From contig NZ_AEVT01000093.1 in the NCBI RefSeq assembly GCF_000189275.1, positions 1 through 64,000 on the forward strand: 64,000 nucleotides of DNA, written 5' to 3'. Positions 37,172-46,328 of the stretch are shown here, in pieces. This DNA comes from Vibrio sinaloensis DSM 21326 (GTDB lineage Bacteria > Pseudomonadota > Gammaproteobacteria > Enterobacterales > Vibrionaceae). Each line of letters starts with the position of its first letter. The stretch's first letter is position 1. The position numbers and the translations under genes are program-made. The notes beneath the pieces are model-generated. The model was not told the DNA's origin and searched no databases. It saw only the letters and a list, made by a program, of their open reading frames with translations.

Positions 37172-37672
37172 ATGCGAAGAACGTTAACCTTGGGCGTGAT
37201 GAGCGCTTTTTATATGTTCAGCCAATGTGTATTTGCTCTGAATGCACCAACGGATGAACCCATTTTATGGGTCTCTGGCAACATTAGTGAGTCGAACTCA
37301 TCTCAGGGGGTAGAGCTTGATGAGGTGATGTTGAGTGAGTTGGAGGTTGCCACGATTCGAACCAATAACCATGTAGTTGATAGTGTTGTGGAGTACAAGG
37401 GGCCAACGTTAGCCAGTGTGTTGGAATATGTGGGTGCTAAGGGCACACAAGTAAAAGTGATAGCTTGGGATGATTACGTTGTGACGATTCCAGTGAATGA
37501 CATCAAAAAGTACCAAGTTTTGCTTGCGACCCATGAAGCAGGGACGCGAATGACCATCGACGATAAAGGTCCTTTGTTTGTGGTATTTCCTTTTAGTGAT
37601 CACGCCGAATTAAGAAATGATTTCTACTATAGCTTGTCAGTTTGGCAGGTTCGGGAGTTGGTCATTGAGTAA
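37172..37672 (+). CDS. Exported molybdopterin-fold (sulfite oxidase-like) protein without Cys ligand
   Basis: A 166-residue protein with a signal peptide (MRRTLTLGVMSAFYMFSQCVFA-LN). The mature part fits the oxidoreductase molybdopterin-binding domain fold (PILWVSGNISES, GPTLASVLEYVGA, YVVTIPVNDIKKYQVLLATHEAG, GPLFVVFPFSD). The mature region contains no Cys, the residue that ligates Mo in sulfite oxidase, so it is more likely a binding or sensing protein than an enzyme. Its 3' end overlaps the start of the hybrid histidine kinase by 8 bases, so the two are translated together and the periplasmic protein is probably the ligand-sensing partner. Ligand unknown. Confidence 0.65.
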   Translation: MRRTLTLGVMSAFYMFSQCVFALNAPTDEPILWVSGNISESNSSQGVELDEVMLSELEVATIRTNNHVVDSVVEYKGPTLASVLEYVGAKGTQVKVIAWDDYVVTIPVNDIKKYQVLLATHEAGTRMTIDDKGPLFVVFPFSDHAELRNDFYYSLSVWQVRELVIE

Positions 37673-39797
37673 AGAAGCTCATCGCCCCAAGGGGAAAACT
37701 GGACGACTATTTCTCACCATTATCGGATCTCTCGGAGTGTTGCTGGTGGTGATGATCTGCTACTTCTTCTATTCGCTGGCGGAGATTCGTAACATTTCGC
37801 CTCAGCCTTACGTCACTATTGTTGCCAATAACTTGTCGGCCAAGCATAAAGTGGTGCAACTCAAAGCTGAGATTCAAAACTTCACTTTAAATCCCAGCGC
37901 CTCATCCCTGAAAAAAATGCAGATTAAAGCGCGTGTTTATAAATCGAGTATTTTGCAGGATTTGAGTTCGAAACGTACGTTACGGATCCACCAACAATAT
38001 GGCAATGTTCAAGAGTTGAGTGACATCATTTCGCAGCTAGAATTACTGACGGCCTTGCTGCGACAGGTGACGCTTGATAACCAACAGCCATTGTTGATCG
38101 CCTCAAATAAGGTCGATGAGATATACGCTAGCCTTAATGATTACCTGTCTCGCTTTGTTTCCCAAGTGCAAAAAGATCAGATGCAATTCATCCAGTACAA
38201 AGAGAATTTTTACAACCAACAGTATTTCAATCTCGGTATTATTTTGGTTTGTTCATTAGTGATGATTGGTATTATTTCTTGGATGTACTGGAATCAGTCT
38301 AAATTGAGTCAAACCCTGAAAGAGCGCAGTGATAATCTCGAGCAAGCTCGCCTTCAAGCGGAGCAAAGTGCCGAAGCCAAAGCCCGCTTTTTGGCCAACA
38401 TGTCCCATGAAATGCGCACCCCCCTTAATGCCGTGATTGGCCTGAGCCAAAAAGAGTATTACAAGGCATGTGATGAGCAAACCAAGAACTTTGCCTCTTT
38501 GATCAACAGCTCAGGCCAGCACCTGCTTAAGCTGATCAATAGCGTGTTGGATTTGAGTAAAATTGAGCAGGGTAAAATTCAGCTTGAGGAGGAGCGCTTC
38601 TATTGCAGTGAGCTTATCGACGCATCGCGCACCATATTTATTGAGATGAGCAAGCCTGATGTTGATGTCTTTTTCTCAACCGAGATAGATGCCGACTATC
38701 AATTGTGTGCTGATAAAACCAAGCTGTTGCAGGTGATTAACAACCTAAGTTTTAATGCGGTTAAGTTCACCAGTTATGGCTACGTTGAGGTAAAAATTGC
38801 CGTCGACCCTCTAATGAAGCAGTTAGTACTCACTATCAATGATACCGGTATAGGTATGACGCCTGAACAGCTAGATAAAGTCTTTAATGAATTCACACAA
38901 GCGGATGATTCGATAACACGCCAGTATGGTGGGACAGGACTTGGGTTATCGATTTGCCAATCTTTGGTCACCTTAATGGGCGGTAAGATCTCGGTAGAAA
39001 GTGAGACTCAAAAAGGCACGTCTTTTGTTGTGAGCATGCCTATCAAGGTTACGGGGCAACGTGAGCTGTATACGCTAGACAAAGAAGAGTCTGGGTTGCG
39101 GGTCGTTTCAAGTAACCATTTTGCCCAGCAGCTTATTGAGAACGAATTGCGCCGCGTGAAACTGTATGATGCGTCGGCAAAACGGGTCGTTTACTTCCAG
39201 ATGCCTGGCGATGAGTTGACCCCTATATCGGCACTGAGCCTTGCGGATTCGAGCATCATCATGATTGCTGATGTTCAAACACCGCTTCCTACAGACATCT
39301 CAGTCACTAAGCTGAACAAACCTTACGATGTTTTTAGCTTGATTCGAGCGCTAGAACATTTGTCCCTCGATGGCCACACAGAGCAATTAGCCGCGCAAGG
39401 CGACAAGGTGTCACAGCTTTCTGTTTTGGTCGTCGAAGACATGCAAGTTAACCAAATTGTGGCGGAAAAAATGCTCTCAGTTCTCGGCATCAGTACTGAG
39501 ATGGCGAACAACGGTCAAGAGTGTCTTGAACGATTGAAGAGCAAGCACTTCGACATCATCTTCATGGATATTCAGATGCCGGTTATGGATGGCTTGGAAA
39601 CGATGAAGCGCATACGTTCTCAGCACTTAGCGCCAAACACCGCCATCATCGCGTTGACCGCTAATACCTTTGATAGTGACGTCAAATATTACCTCCAAGA
39701 AGGCTTTGATGACGTGCTGGGTAAGCCCTTTCAACTCGATTGGATGAAAGAAATGCTAGCGAAACATCAGCCGAGTGAGGCAAACGAGCCTCGATAG
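37665..39797 (+). CDS. Hybrid sensor histidine kinase
   Basis: A 710-residue protein counted from a TTG start at 37665 (GGGAG 7 bases upstream); the frame is open farther up, but an ATG at 37617 lies inside the previous gene and lacks a ribosome site. Order: TM1 (about 12-33), periplasmic sensor of about 160 residues, TM2 (about 205-225), short coiled linker, HisKA with FLANMSHEMRTPLNAVIGLS, ATPase with NNLSFNAVKFT, DTGIGM and GGTGLGLSIC, a degenerate middle segment (about 470-590), then a receiver with VLVVEDMQVNQ and the phosphoacceptor Asp in DIIFMDIQMPVMDG. No histidine phosphotransfer domain, so it needs a separate one. Overlaps the periplasmic molybdopterin-fold gene. Confidence 0.85.
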   Translation: MSKEAHRPKGKTGRLFLTIIGSLGVLLVVMICYFFYSLAEIRNISPQPYVTIVANNLSAKHKVVQLKAEIQNFTLNPSASSLKKMQIKARVYKSSILQDLSSKRTLRIHQQYGNVQELSDIISQLELLTALLRQVTLDNQQPLLIASNKVDEIYASLNDYLSRFVSQVQKDQMQFIQYKENFYNQQYFNLGIILVCSLVMIGIISWMYWNQSKLSQTLKERSDNLEQARLQAEQSAEAKARFLANMSHEMRTPLNAVIGLSQKEYYKACDEQTKNFASLINSSGQHLLKLINSVLDLSKIEQGKIQLEEERFYCSELIDASRTIFIEMSKPDVDVFFSTEIDADYQLCADKTKLLQVINNLSFNAVKFTSYGYVEVKIAVDPLMKQLVLTINDTGIGMTPEQLDKVFNEFTQADDSITRQYGGTGLGLSICQSLVTLMGGKISVESETQKGTSFVVSMPIKVTGQRELYTLDKEESGLRVVSSNHFAQQLIENELRRVKLYDASAKRVVYFQMPGDELTPISALSLADSSIIMIADVQTPLPTDISVTKLNKPYDVFSLIRALEHLSLDGHTEQLAAQGDKVSQLSVLVVEDMQVNQIVAEKMLSVLGISTEMANNGQECLERLKSKHFDIIFMDIQMPVMDGLETMKRIRSQHLAPNTAIIALTANTFDSDVKYYLQEGFDDVLGKPFQLDWMKEMLAKHQPSEANEPR

Positions 39798-39802
39798 AAA
39801 TG

Positions 39803-39828
39803 AAAAAGCTCCTAATCGAGAGGAGCTT
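39803..39828 (-). terminator. Probable terminator of the guaD operon
   Basis: 8-bp stem AAGCTCCT (39806-39813) / AGGAGCTT (39821-39828), loop of 7, followed on the minus strand by TTTCATTTC. Lies between convergent genes. Confidence 0.55.
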
Positions 39829-39836
39829 GATGACAT

Positions 39837-41174
39837 TTAGCTAGCAAACTTTTTTCTATCGAGTTGCCCTTTGACGTCGTAGGCTTTCTCTCCGTAGACG
39901 TAGGTTTCACAGACGGTGCGGTCATCTCCTAAGCTCATTAACACAAACAGCTTTTCTTCGAGCGTTTTCGCTTGGTTCATTCTAAAGCGCATCAATTGAG
40001 TAGCGTGTAAATCGAGCACAACAAAGTCGGCTTCTTTGCCTACTTCTAGGTTACCAATTTTGTCTTCAAGGTGAAGGGCACGCGCGCCGCCTAAAGTGGC
40101 AAGAAACAGTGATTTAAGTGGATGCAGCTTCTCTTGCTGCAGTTGCATGATTTTGTACGCTTCGCTCATGGTTTGCAGGATAGAGAAACTGGTGCCAGCG
40201 CCGACATCGGTGCCCATGCCAACTCTCACCCCATGGTCCTCAAGCTTAGGCAGCTTAAACAAACCGGATCCTAAAAATAGGTTTGAGGTCGGGCAAAAGG
40301 CTATCGCAGATTCGGTATCGGCTAACCTTTGGCATTCGCAATCGGACAGATGAATACCATGGGCGAACACAGAGCGCTTATGCAGTAGCCCGTAATGGTC
40401 ATAAACATCTAAGTAGGAGTCTCGCTCTGGGAACAAGTCCATCACCCACTCTATTTCTTTTTTGTTTTCAGAAAGGTGAGTGTGCATGTACACATCAGGG
40501 TATTCTTCAAGCAGTTTACCGACAGTTGCGAGTTGTTCTGGGGTACTGGTTGGCGCAAATCGAGGGGTGACGGCATAGAGCAAGCGACCACGATTGTGCC
40601 ATTTCTCGATAAGTTCTTTTGAGGCTTGGTAACCCGATTCAGGCGTATCCGTTAAATAATCCGGTGCATTGCGGTCCATCAGCACCTTACCAGCGATCAT
40701 TCTTAGATTGCGTCGCTCGGCTTCGCCAAAGAATACGTCGACCGACTCCTTATGTACCGTACCAAAGACGAGGGCTGTGGTCGTGCCGTTGCTGGCCAGT
40801 TCGTCAAAAAACAACTTGGCTACTTTCAATGCATAGATCGGATTTTTAAAGCGGCGCTCTTCAGGGAAGGTGTAGTTCTCGAGCCAATCGAGCAACTGTT
40901 CTCCGTAGGAGGCGATCATCCCAGTTTGAGGATAGTGAATATGGGTGTCAATAAACCCTGAAGTGATGAGCTTATCTTCGTATTCTGTGATGTTGAGATC
41001 GTTTGTTTGGCGAGCAAGTACTTGCTCAGTTTCGCCGATATCAACAATGTGACCATCTTCGACGACGATCATCCCATCATCAAAGAATTGATAAGAGTTT
41101 TCCAATCCGACGTCTTTCGGATCAGCAATGCTGTGCAAAACGGCTGCACGATAAGCGTTACGTTGCGTTGTCAT
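39837..41174 (-). CDS. guaD: Guanine deaminase
   Basis: A 445-residue amidohydrolase: guanine to xanthine and ammonia. Zinc site motifs: IDTHIHYPQT (about 77), YMHTHLSENKKE (about 230), FAHGIHLSD (about 270) and MGTDVGAGTS with the metal Asp (about 320). Family-typical NYTFPEERRF in the first third. Last gene of xdhABC-guaD on the minus strand, 40 bases after xdhC. Its product feeds Xdh. Confidence 0.93.
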   Translation of the reverse strand: MTTQRNAYRAAVLHSIADPKDVGLENSYQFFDDGMIVVEDGHIVDIGETEQVLARQTNDLNITEYEDKLITSGFIDTHIHYPQTGMIASYGEQLLDWLENYTFPEERRFKNPIYALKVAKLFFDELASNGTTTALVFGTVHKESVDVFFGEAERRNLRMIAGKVLMDRNAPDYLTDTPESGYQASKELIEKWHNRGRLLYAVTPRFAPTSTPEQLATVGKLLEEYPDVYMHTHLSENKKEIEWVMDLFPERDSYLDVYDHYGLLHKRSVFAHGIHLSDCECQRLADTESAIAFCPTSNLFLGSGLFKLPKLEDHGVRVGMGTDVGAGTSFSILQTMSEAYKIMQLQQEKLHPLKSLFLATLGGARALHLEDKIGNLEVGKEADFVVLDLHATQLMRFRMNQAKTLEEKLFVLMSLGDDRTVCETYVYGEKAYDVKGQLDRKKFAS

Positions 41175-41214
41175 GATTACTTCCTTTTAAAACCCAATCA
41201 TTACTGCGGTTGGG

Positions 41215-42066
41215 TTAGGCGATTTTCTCTTCCAATGGTGAATCGCTCATATGATTCGTTTTACTGTGTGCCGTAGGGCGTTTTTGTTCAAGTGGAATGC
41301 CCTGATAGTGTGCGATTAGTTCACCGGCAACCGATACGGCTATCTCTGCTGGGTGTTTGCCATTCACCATACTTACGCCAATAGGGCAAATCATAGTGTT
41401 GATTTGTGCATCACTGTAGCCGCGTTGGGCCAAGCGCATGTCGAATTTCTTCCGTTTCGTCAATGAGCCGATCATGCCGAAATAACAGCTATCTTCTCGG
41501 TCAATGATCGCTCTCGCCAAATCAAAATCGAGCTGATGGTTGTGCGTCATGACTAAGTAGTAGCTGTTTGGCGGTAGATCGCGCACTTCAGCAACGGGAT
41601 CATCGCTCACTAGCTTGGTAACACCGCGGGGGAGGTCTTCGGGGAAAACGTCATCGCGCTCGTCTATCCAAGTGACTCTAAAATTCAAGGTAGAGACAAT
41701 ATGCAAAAGGGCTTTCGCGACATGACCTGCGCCAAACACCACTAAATGTTTTTGCGCGGTGCCAATAGGTTCAAAACTCAGGGTCGCCATTCCGCCACAA
41801 CACTGGCCTAAACGGGCACCAAGATTAAAGCGCTCTACTTTCAGCGAGCGTTCACCTGCTATGAGCATCTCTCGCGCCATTTTGGTCGCCACATGCTCTA
41901 AGTGGCCTCCACCTATGGTTGCAACCAGTTTGTCGCGAGTGACCAGCATTTTGGTTCCAGCATCCCGCGGCACAGAGCCGCGGTCTTCCAATACTGTTAC
42001 CATCACACAGGGTTCGCTGTTTTTTTCTAGTTGCGCGAGTTCATGAATCCAATTGTCCTTAAACAT
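41215..42066 (-). CDS. xdhC: Xanthine dehydrogenase accessory protein XdhC
   Basis: A 283-residue protein that binds and sulfurates the molybdenum cofactor for XdhB. N-terminal EPCVMVTVLEDRGSVPRDAGTKMLVT, GGGHLEHVATKMAREML, then a Rossmann part VVFGAGHVAKALLHIV and LVMTHNHQLDFDLARAII, all XdhC hallmarks. Between xdhB (25 bases) and guaD (40 bases). Confidence 0.92.
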   Translation of the reverse strand: MFKDNWIHELAQLEKNSEPCVMVTVLEDRGSVPRDAGTKMLVTRDKLVATIGGGHLEHVATKMAREMLIAGERSLKVERFNLGARLGQCCGGMATLSFEPIGTAQKHLVVFGAGHVAKALLHIVSTLNFRVTWIDERDDVFPEDLPRGVTKLVSDDPVAEVRDLPPNSYYLVMTHNHQLDFDLARAIIDREDSCYFGMIGSLTKRKKFDMRLAQRGYSDAQINTMICPIGVSMVNGKHPAEIAVSVAGELIAHYQGIPLEQKRPTAHSKTNHMSDSPLEEKIA

Positions 42067-42091
42067 ATGTCTCTCCTTGAATACGTCGCCT

Positions 42092-44479
42092 TTAAGCTTC
42101 CTGAGCGCTTGTCTGGGTACTTTGTTTTGGCTGAGTCACTTTGTGAATTGCCATCAATACCCGCTCGGGTGTTGCTGGTGTATCAAGCTTAGGAATCGCA
42201 CCATCAACGGCAACCGATGCGATTGCATCTTTCAATGCGCTCCATACTGACATCCCCAGCATGAACGGGGGTTCACCAACTGCTTTAGAGTTAAACACCG
42301 TATCTTCCGGGTTGGCGCGGTTTTCCAGCAGGTGAGTGTGGAACTCAATTGGCATGTCAGCGATAGCCGGAATTTTGTAACTTGCAGGGCCATTGGTCAT
42401 CAATCGGCCTTGTTCATTCCAAACCAGCTCTTCGGTGGTTAACCAGCCGACGCCTTGCAAGAAGCCACCTTCAATCTGGCCGATATCGATGGCTGGATTG
42501 AGCGATGCTCCGACGTCATGCAAAATGTCAGCACGCAAGATTTTGTACTCGCCAGTTAGGGTGTCGACGATCACTTCTGAGCACGATGCACCGTAGGCAT
42601 AGTAGTAGAATGGGCGGCCGCGAGCCTTTTCATGGTCATAGTAAATCTTCGGGGTACGGTAGAAGCCCGTGCTCGATAGCGATACTTGGTTGAAGTACGC
42701 TAACTGAACAAAAGACTCGAACGTCATGATCTCATCGCGAATCATGATCATGCCGTTTTTAAACACCACCTCTTCAGGTGAGACTTTGAAGTGGCTAGAG
42801 GCAAAGTCAATCAGGCGCCGCTTAATGGTTAAAGCGGCGTTTTGGGCGGCTTTTCCGTTGAGGTCGGTGCCCGATGAGGCCGCGGTTGGCGATGTGTTCG
42901 GTACTTTGTCGGTATTGGTAGCGGTGATCTGGATACGTTCAACATCAACTTGAAACTCCTGTGCAACAATTTGTGCCACTTTGATATTCAAGCCTTGCCC
43001 CATTTCCGTACCACCATGGTTAAGGTGAATACTGCCATCGGTGTAGATGTGAATGAGGGCACCAGCCTGATTAAGGAAAGTCGCCGTGAAGGAAATACCA
43101 AATTTTACCGGAGTGATCGCTAACCCCTTTTTCAAGATAGGGCTTTGTTTGTTGAATTCGGCAATGGCTTTGCGACGAGCACGATAATCACTGCTTTGTT
43201 CAAGCTGTTCGGTAATTTCTGGCAAGAAGTTATCTTCAACCGTTTGGTAGTAGTGCGTGACGTTCCGTCCTTCACCACCATAGTAATTCGCTTTACGTAC
43301 GTCGAGTGGATCTTTGCCAAGATAACGAGCAATTTCATCCATCACGTGTTCAATGGTCATCATGCCTTGTGGGCCGCCAAATCCGCGATAGGCGGTGTTC
43401 GACGCGGTGTTGGTTTTACAGCGGTGACCCGTGACGGTAGCATCGCCTAAGTAGTAGGCGTTATCCGAGTGAAACATGGCACGATCGACAATCGAGCTTG
43501 ATAGATCGGGTGAGTAACCACAGTTACCAGCGACAATGATTTCTGAACCTTGGATCACCCCATTGTCGTCAAAGCCCACTTTATATTGGTTATAGAAAGG
43601 GTGGCGCTTACCCGTCATGGTCATGTCTTCTGCACGAGGTAGGCGCATCTTAGTCGGGCGTTTGGTTAAGTGGGCGATTACTGCCGCCATACACGCAGGT
43701 GCTGCGGCTTGCGTTTCTTTACCACCGAACCCTCCTCCCATGCGGCGCATATCGATCACCACTTTGTGCATAGGAACGCCGAGGACTTCAGCAACCAGTT
43801 TTTGCACTTCTGTTGGGTTTTGTGTTGAGGTGTAAACAATCATGCCACCGTCTTCTGTTGGCATCACGCTACTCACTTGGGTTTCTAAGTAGAAGTGCTC
43901 CTGACCGCCGATCTCTAAATCGCCTTCGATGATGTGTTTTGCATTCGCTAACGCGGTTGCAGAATCACCACGCTTTTGCTGGTGGCTCTCGGTAACAAAT
44001 GATTCTTTAGCTAGTGCTTCTTTTACATCCAGAACGGGTGGCAGGGCTTCATATTCAACAATGGCGGCTTGCGCGGCTTTACGTGCGGTCTCCATATCGT
44101 TCGCTGCGACGGCTAAGATTGGCTGGCCGTAATATTGGACTACGCCATCAGCGAGCAGTGGGTCGCCCGGTAGGATAGCACCAATATCCAGTTGTCCTGG
44201 CACATCTTCATGGGTAATGGCTATCGCCACGCCTTGAAATTGATAACATGGTGTGACGTCAATCTTAGTGATTCTGGCGTGCGCTTGATTACTAAGGCGT
44301 GCGTAGACGTGCAATTGATTCGGGAACTCCAATCTATCGTCAATATAGACGGCTTCACCGGTAACCTGTTTTGGGGCGCTGTCATGCTTTACACTTTTGC
44401 CGACGCCAGTTTTCAGATCTTGTTTTACGATCGTCACCATTTCTTCGTGAGATAGGGTCTGATGGTGTGCGTTAGACAT
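42092..44479 (-). CDS. xdhB: Xanthine dehydrogenase molybdopterin subunit
   Basis: A 795-residue catalytic subunit, oxidising hypoxanthine/xanthine to urate at a Mo-pterin site. Motifs: GKSVKHDSAPKQVTGEAVYIDD at the start, RMGGGFGGKETQAA (about 260), RGFGGPQGMM (about 355), GGTEMGQGLN (about 510) and the late EGGFLQGVGWLTTEEL carrying the catalytic Glu region. Overlaps xdhA by eight bases. Forms the heterotetramer with XdhA as in Rhodobacter. Confidence 0.94.
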   Translation of the reverse strand: MSNAHHQTLSHEEMVTIVKQDLKTGVGKSVKHDSAPKQVTGEAVYIDDRLEFPNQLHVYARLSNQAHARITKIDVTPCYQFQGVAIAITHEDVPGQLDIGAILPGDPLLADGVVQYYGQPILAVAANDMETARKAAQAAIVEYEALPPVLDVKEALAKESFVTESHQQKRGDSATALANAKHIIEGDLEIGGQEHFYLETQVSSVMPTEDGGMIVYTSTQNPTEVQKLVAEVLGVPMHKVVIDMRRMGGGFGGKETQAAAPACMAAVIAHLTKRPTKMRLPRAEDMTMTGKRHPFYNQYKVGFDDNGVIQGSEIIVAGNCGYSPDLSSSIVDRAMFHSDNAYYLGDATVTGHRCKTNTASNTAYRGFGGPQGMMTIEHVMDEIARYLGKDPLDVRKANYYGGEGRNVTHYYQTVEDNFLPEITEQLEQSSDYRARRKAIAEFNKQSPILKKGLAITPVKFGISFTATFLNQAGALIHIYTDGSIHLNHGGTEMGQGLNIKVAQIVAQEFQVDVERIQITATNTDKVPNTSPTAASSGTDLNGKAAQNAALTIKRRLIDFASSHFKVSPEEVVFKNGMIMIRDEIMTFESFVQLAYFNQVSLSSTGFYRTPKIYYDHEKARGRPFYYYAYGASCSEVIVDTLTGEYKILRADILHDVGASLNPAIDIGQIEGGFLQGVGWLTTEELVWNEQGRLMTNGPASYKIPAIADMPIEFHTHLLENRANPEDTVFNSKAVGEPPFMLGMSVWSALKDAIASVAVDGAIPKLDTPATPERVLMAIHKVTQPKQSTQTSAQEA

Positions 44480-45917
44480 AAGACGTTACCCTCGTTTCAA
44501 TCTGGTTGCTATGCTGCTGGTGCTCGATAAAGAAGCGGCGCAACATATTGGCTGCGGTCATTGAGCGATACTCTTTGCTTGCTCTAAAGTCAGACAGCGG
44601 TTCGAAATCGTTGCCAATCTCCTTCATCGCTTCATCGATATTGGCTTGAGTCCACTCTTTGCCAAGTAGGGCATTTTCACAACGTGTTGCGCGTTTAGGA
44701 GTGGCGGCCATGCCTCCAAAGGCAATGCGAGCGCTGATCACCTTGTTGTCTTCAATACCAATGTTAAGAGCTCCACATACGGCAGAAATGTCGTCGTCTA
44801 AACGTTTAGAGAGCTTGTAGGCTTTAAACGTGTCACTGCTTTTCGGCTTGGGAATAATGACTTGCTCGATAAACTCACTCTCTTTCTGAGCCGTGACCTT
44901 ATAGCTGATGAAGTAATCTTCGATCGGCAGGATGCGAGTTTGCTTACCACGACGCAGTTTGACTTGCGCGTTGAGTGCAATGAGCAGTGGTGGCGCATCT
45001 CCAATTGGCGAGGCATTACCAATATTGCCGCCCAGTGTGCCTTGGTTACGGACTTGCAAAGAGGCGAAGCGGTGCAGGAGTTCACCAAAATCAGAGTAAT
45101 GGCTGGTTAGCAATTGGTAGGCATCGCTAATCGCCACGTTGGCGCCAATATGCAGGGCATCTTCGCTCTCTTCACATACTTTCATGTCGTCAACAAGGTT
45201 AACGTTGATGAGGGTTTCAATTTCACGATGAAACTGAGTGACTTCAAGTGCTAAGTCGGTACCGCCTGCAACCAGTTTTGCGTTTGGATTGGCGCTGTAG
45301 AGTTCAGCGAGCTCTTCAACGCTACGTGGAAGATAGGCTGTCAGGTTTCCATAGCTCAAACTTGCGGGTTGTTCTTGAATGGCCTGTAGCCTTGTGATCG
45401 TCTGTTGCTCCAGCTCGACAAATTGATCCATCAGCGGTTCGTTAGACGTGAGAGACAAGGCCGCTTCAACGATCGGGCGGTAGCCTGTACAGCGGCAAAG
45501 GTTTCCTGCTAGAGACTCCATAACATCTTCTTTGTTTGCCGCAGGTTTGTTTTTGCTTAAGGCAAACATCGACATAATAAAACCCGGAGTACAGTAGCCA
45601 CATTGAGAGCCGTGAAATTCAACCATGGCTTGTTGAGTGGGGTGCAGTTTCTGTTTGTTCTGCAAATCTTCAACGGTAATCAGTTGTTTGCCGTGAAGAC
45701 TAGAAATGAACGTCAAACAAGAGTTAACCGAGCGGTAGTGTAGCTTTCCATCGCTTACTTCACCCAGTACCACAGTACAAGCGCCGCAATCACCTGAGCC
45801 ACAGCCTTCTTTAGTACCTGTTTTTTGTACTTTTGTTCTCAGGTACTGAAGCACTGTCATATTTGGCGACAATTCGCTTTCTTGTTTGAGTTCTTGATTG
45901 AGTAGGAAAGTAATCAA
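44472..45917 (-). CDS. xdhA: Xanthine dehydrogenase iron-sulfur/FAD subunit
   Basis: A 481-residue subunit. N-terminal plant-type [2Fe-2S] site GCGSGDCGACTVVLG (about 40-54), second cluster with CGYCTPGFIMSM and CRCTGYRPI (about 110-150), then FAD-binding LVAGGTDLALEV (about 215) and TLGGNIGNASPIGD (about 300). The start is TTG at 45917 with an unusually strong AAGGAGGT site ahead. It transfers electrons from XdhB to NAD. A leader of about 235 bases separates it from the operator at 46154. Confidence 0.92.
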   Translation of the reverse strand: MITFLLNQELKQESELSPNMTVLQYLRTKVQKTGTKEGCGSGDCGACTVVLGEVSDGKLHYRSVNSCLTFISSLHGKQLITVEDLQNKQKLHPTQQAMVEFHGSQCGYCTPGFIMSMFALSKNKPAANKEDVMESLAGNLCRCTGYRPIVEAALSLTSNEPLMDQFVELEQQTITRLQAIQEQPASLSYGNLTAYLPRSVEELAELYSANPNAKLVAGGTDLALEVTQFHREIETLINVNLVDDMKVCEESEDALHIGANVAISDAYQLLTSHYSDFGELLHRFASLQVRNQGTLGGNIGNASPIGDAPPLLIALNAQVKLRRGKQTRILPIEDYFISYKVTAQKESEFIEQVIIPKPKSSDTFKAYKLSKRLDDDISAVCGALNIGIEDNKVISARIAFGGMAATPKRATRCENALLGKEWTQANIDEAMKEIGNDFEPLSDFRASKEYRSMTAANMLRRFFIEHQQHSNQIETRVTSYV

Positions 45918-45947
45918 GAGACCTCCTTGTGCATTGACACTATTGTT

Positions 45948-46003
45948 CCAATTATTTTTCTGACCTTGTGGTCAATAATTGGTTATTTTGACCACGAGGT
46001 CAA
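45948..46003 (-). promoter_or_regulatory. Tandem TGACC-N4-GGTCA palindromes in the xdhA leader
   Basis: TGACC-TTGT-GGTCA (45961-45974) and TTGACC-ACGA-GGTCAA (45988-46003), centres 28 bases apart, 45-90 bases before xdhA. The first is flanked by CCAATTATT (45948-45956) and AATAATTGG (45974-45982), so as RNA it can form a longer hairpin with a side bulge. Either two binding sites of a second regulator or a structured leader. Not matched by me to a known riboswitch. Confidence 0.55.
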
Positions 46004-46098
46004 CTTAAAATTTACACAATTGCAACATATGGGAAGGAGGGAAACAGCGGTTTATTGCGCTAATTTGACATTAACTTGTTGTTTTAAATTGATTTCCT

Positions 46099-46119
46099 AT
46101 TCATCTTTTAGTGATGAAT
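46099..46119 (-). promoter_or_regulatory. Additional hairpin in the xdhA leader
   Basis: ATTCATC (46099-46105) and GATGAAT (46113-46119) pair over a 7-base loop, between the operator at 46154 and the tandem palindromes. Confidence 0.35.
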
Positions 46120-46153
46120 CTTTATATGAAGAAAGTTAATATTGTATTTCTTT

Positions 46154-46163
46154 TTGTATACAA
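46154..46163. promoter_or_regulatory. GntR-type operator upstream of xdhABC-guaD
   Basis: TTGTATACAA, perfect palindrome, about 237 bases upstream of xdhA in the 411-base gap between xdhA and gntR. The promoter here is inferred to be near the box, implying a long leader. Confidence 0.7.
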
Positions 46164-46288
46164 TGCCTAGGTTGGTTGCATTGATAATGCCGGAGGTTGA
46201 GCAAATGGAACGGGGCTGATATGAGTCTTGCCGGGCTGAGAGAGTTGGTGCTGTGAAGGAGAGATTAGCTTTTGCAGTTTAATGGAAT

Positions 46289-46314
46289 GGAGCATCGCTG
46301 TATTACAATGCTCC
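46289..46314 (-). terminator. Weak terminator after gntR
   Basis: GGAGCAT (46289-46295) / ATGCTCC (46308-46314), 12-base loop, no proper T-run on the minus strand (ATTAAACTGC). Positioned 15 bases after the gntR stop. Confidence 0.4.
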
Positions 46315-46328
46315 CGGTTCGTGTTTGC

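Noticed and set aside
45927..46139. Plus-strand frame of 70 codons in the xdhA-gntR gap
   Set aside because: It passes through the palindromes of the xdhA leader, has no ribosome site, and its start lies over the xdhA ribosome site region.
45918..46160. Known riboswitch in the xdhA leader (xanthine or Moco type)
   Set aside because: I cannot match conserved loop sequences by eye. A covariance search is needed, so I list only the structure.
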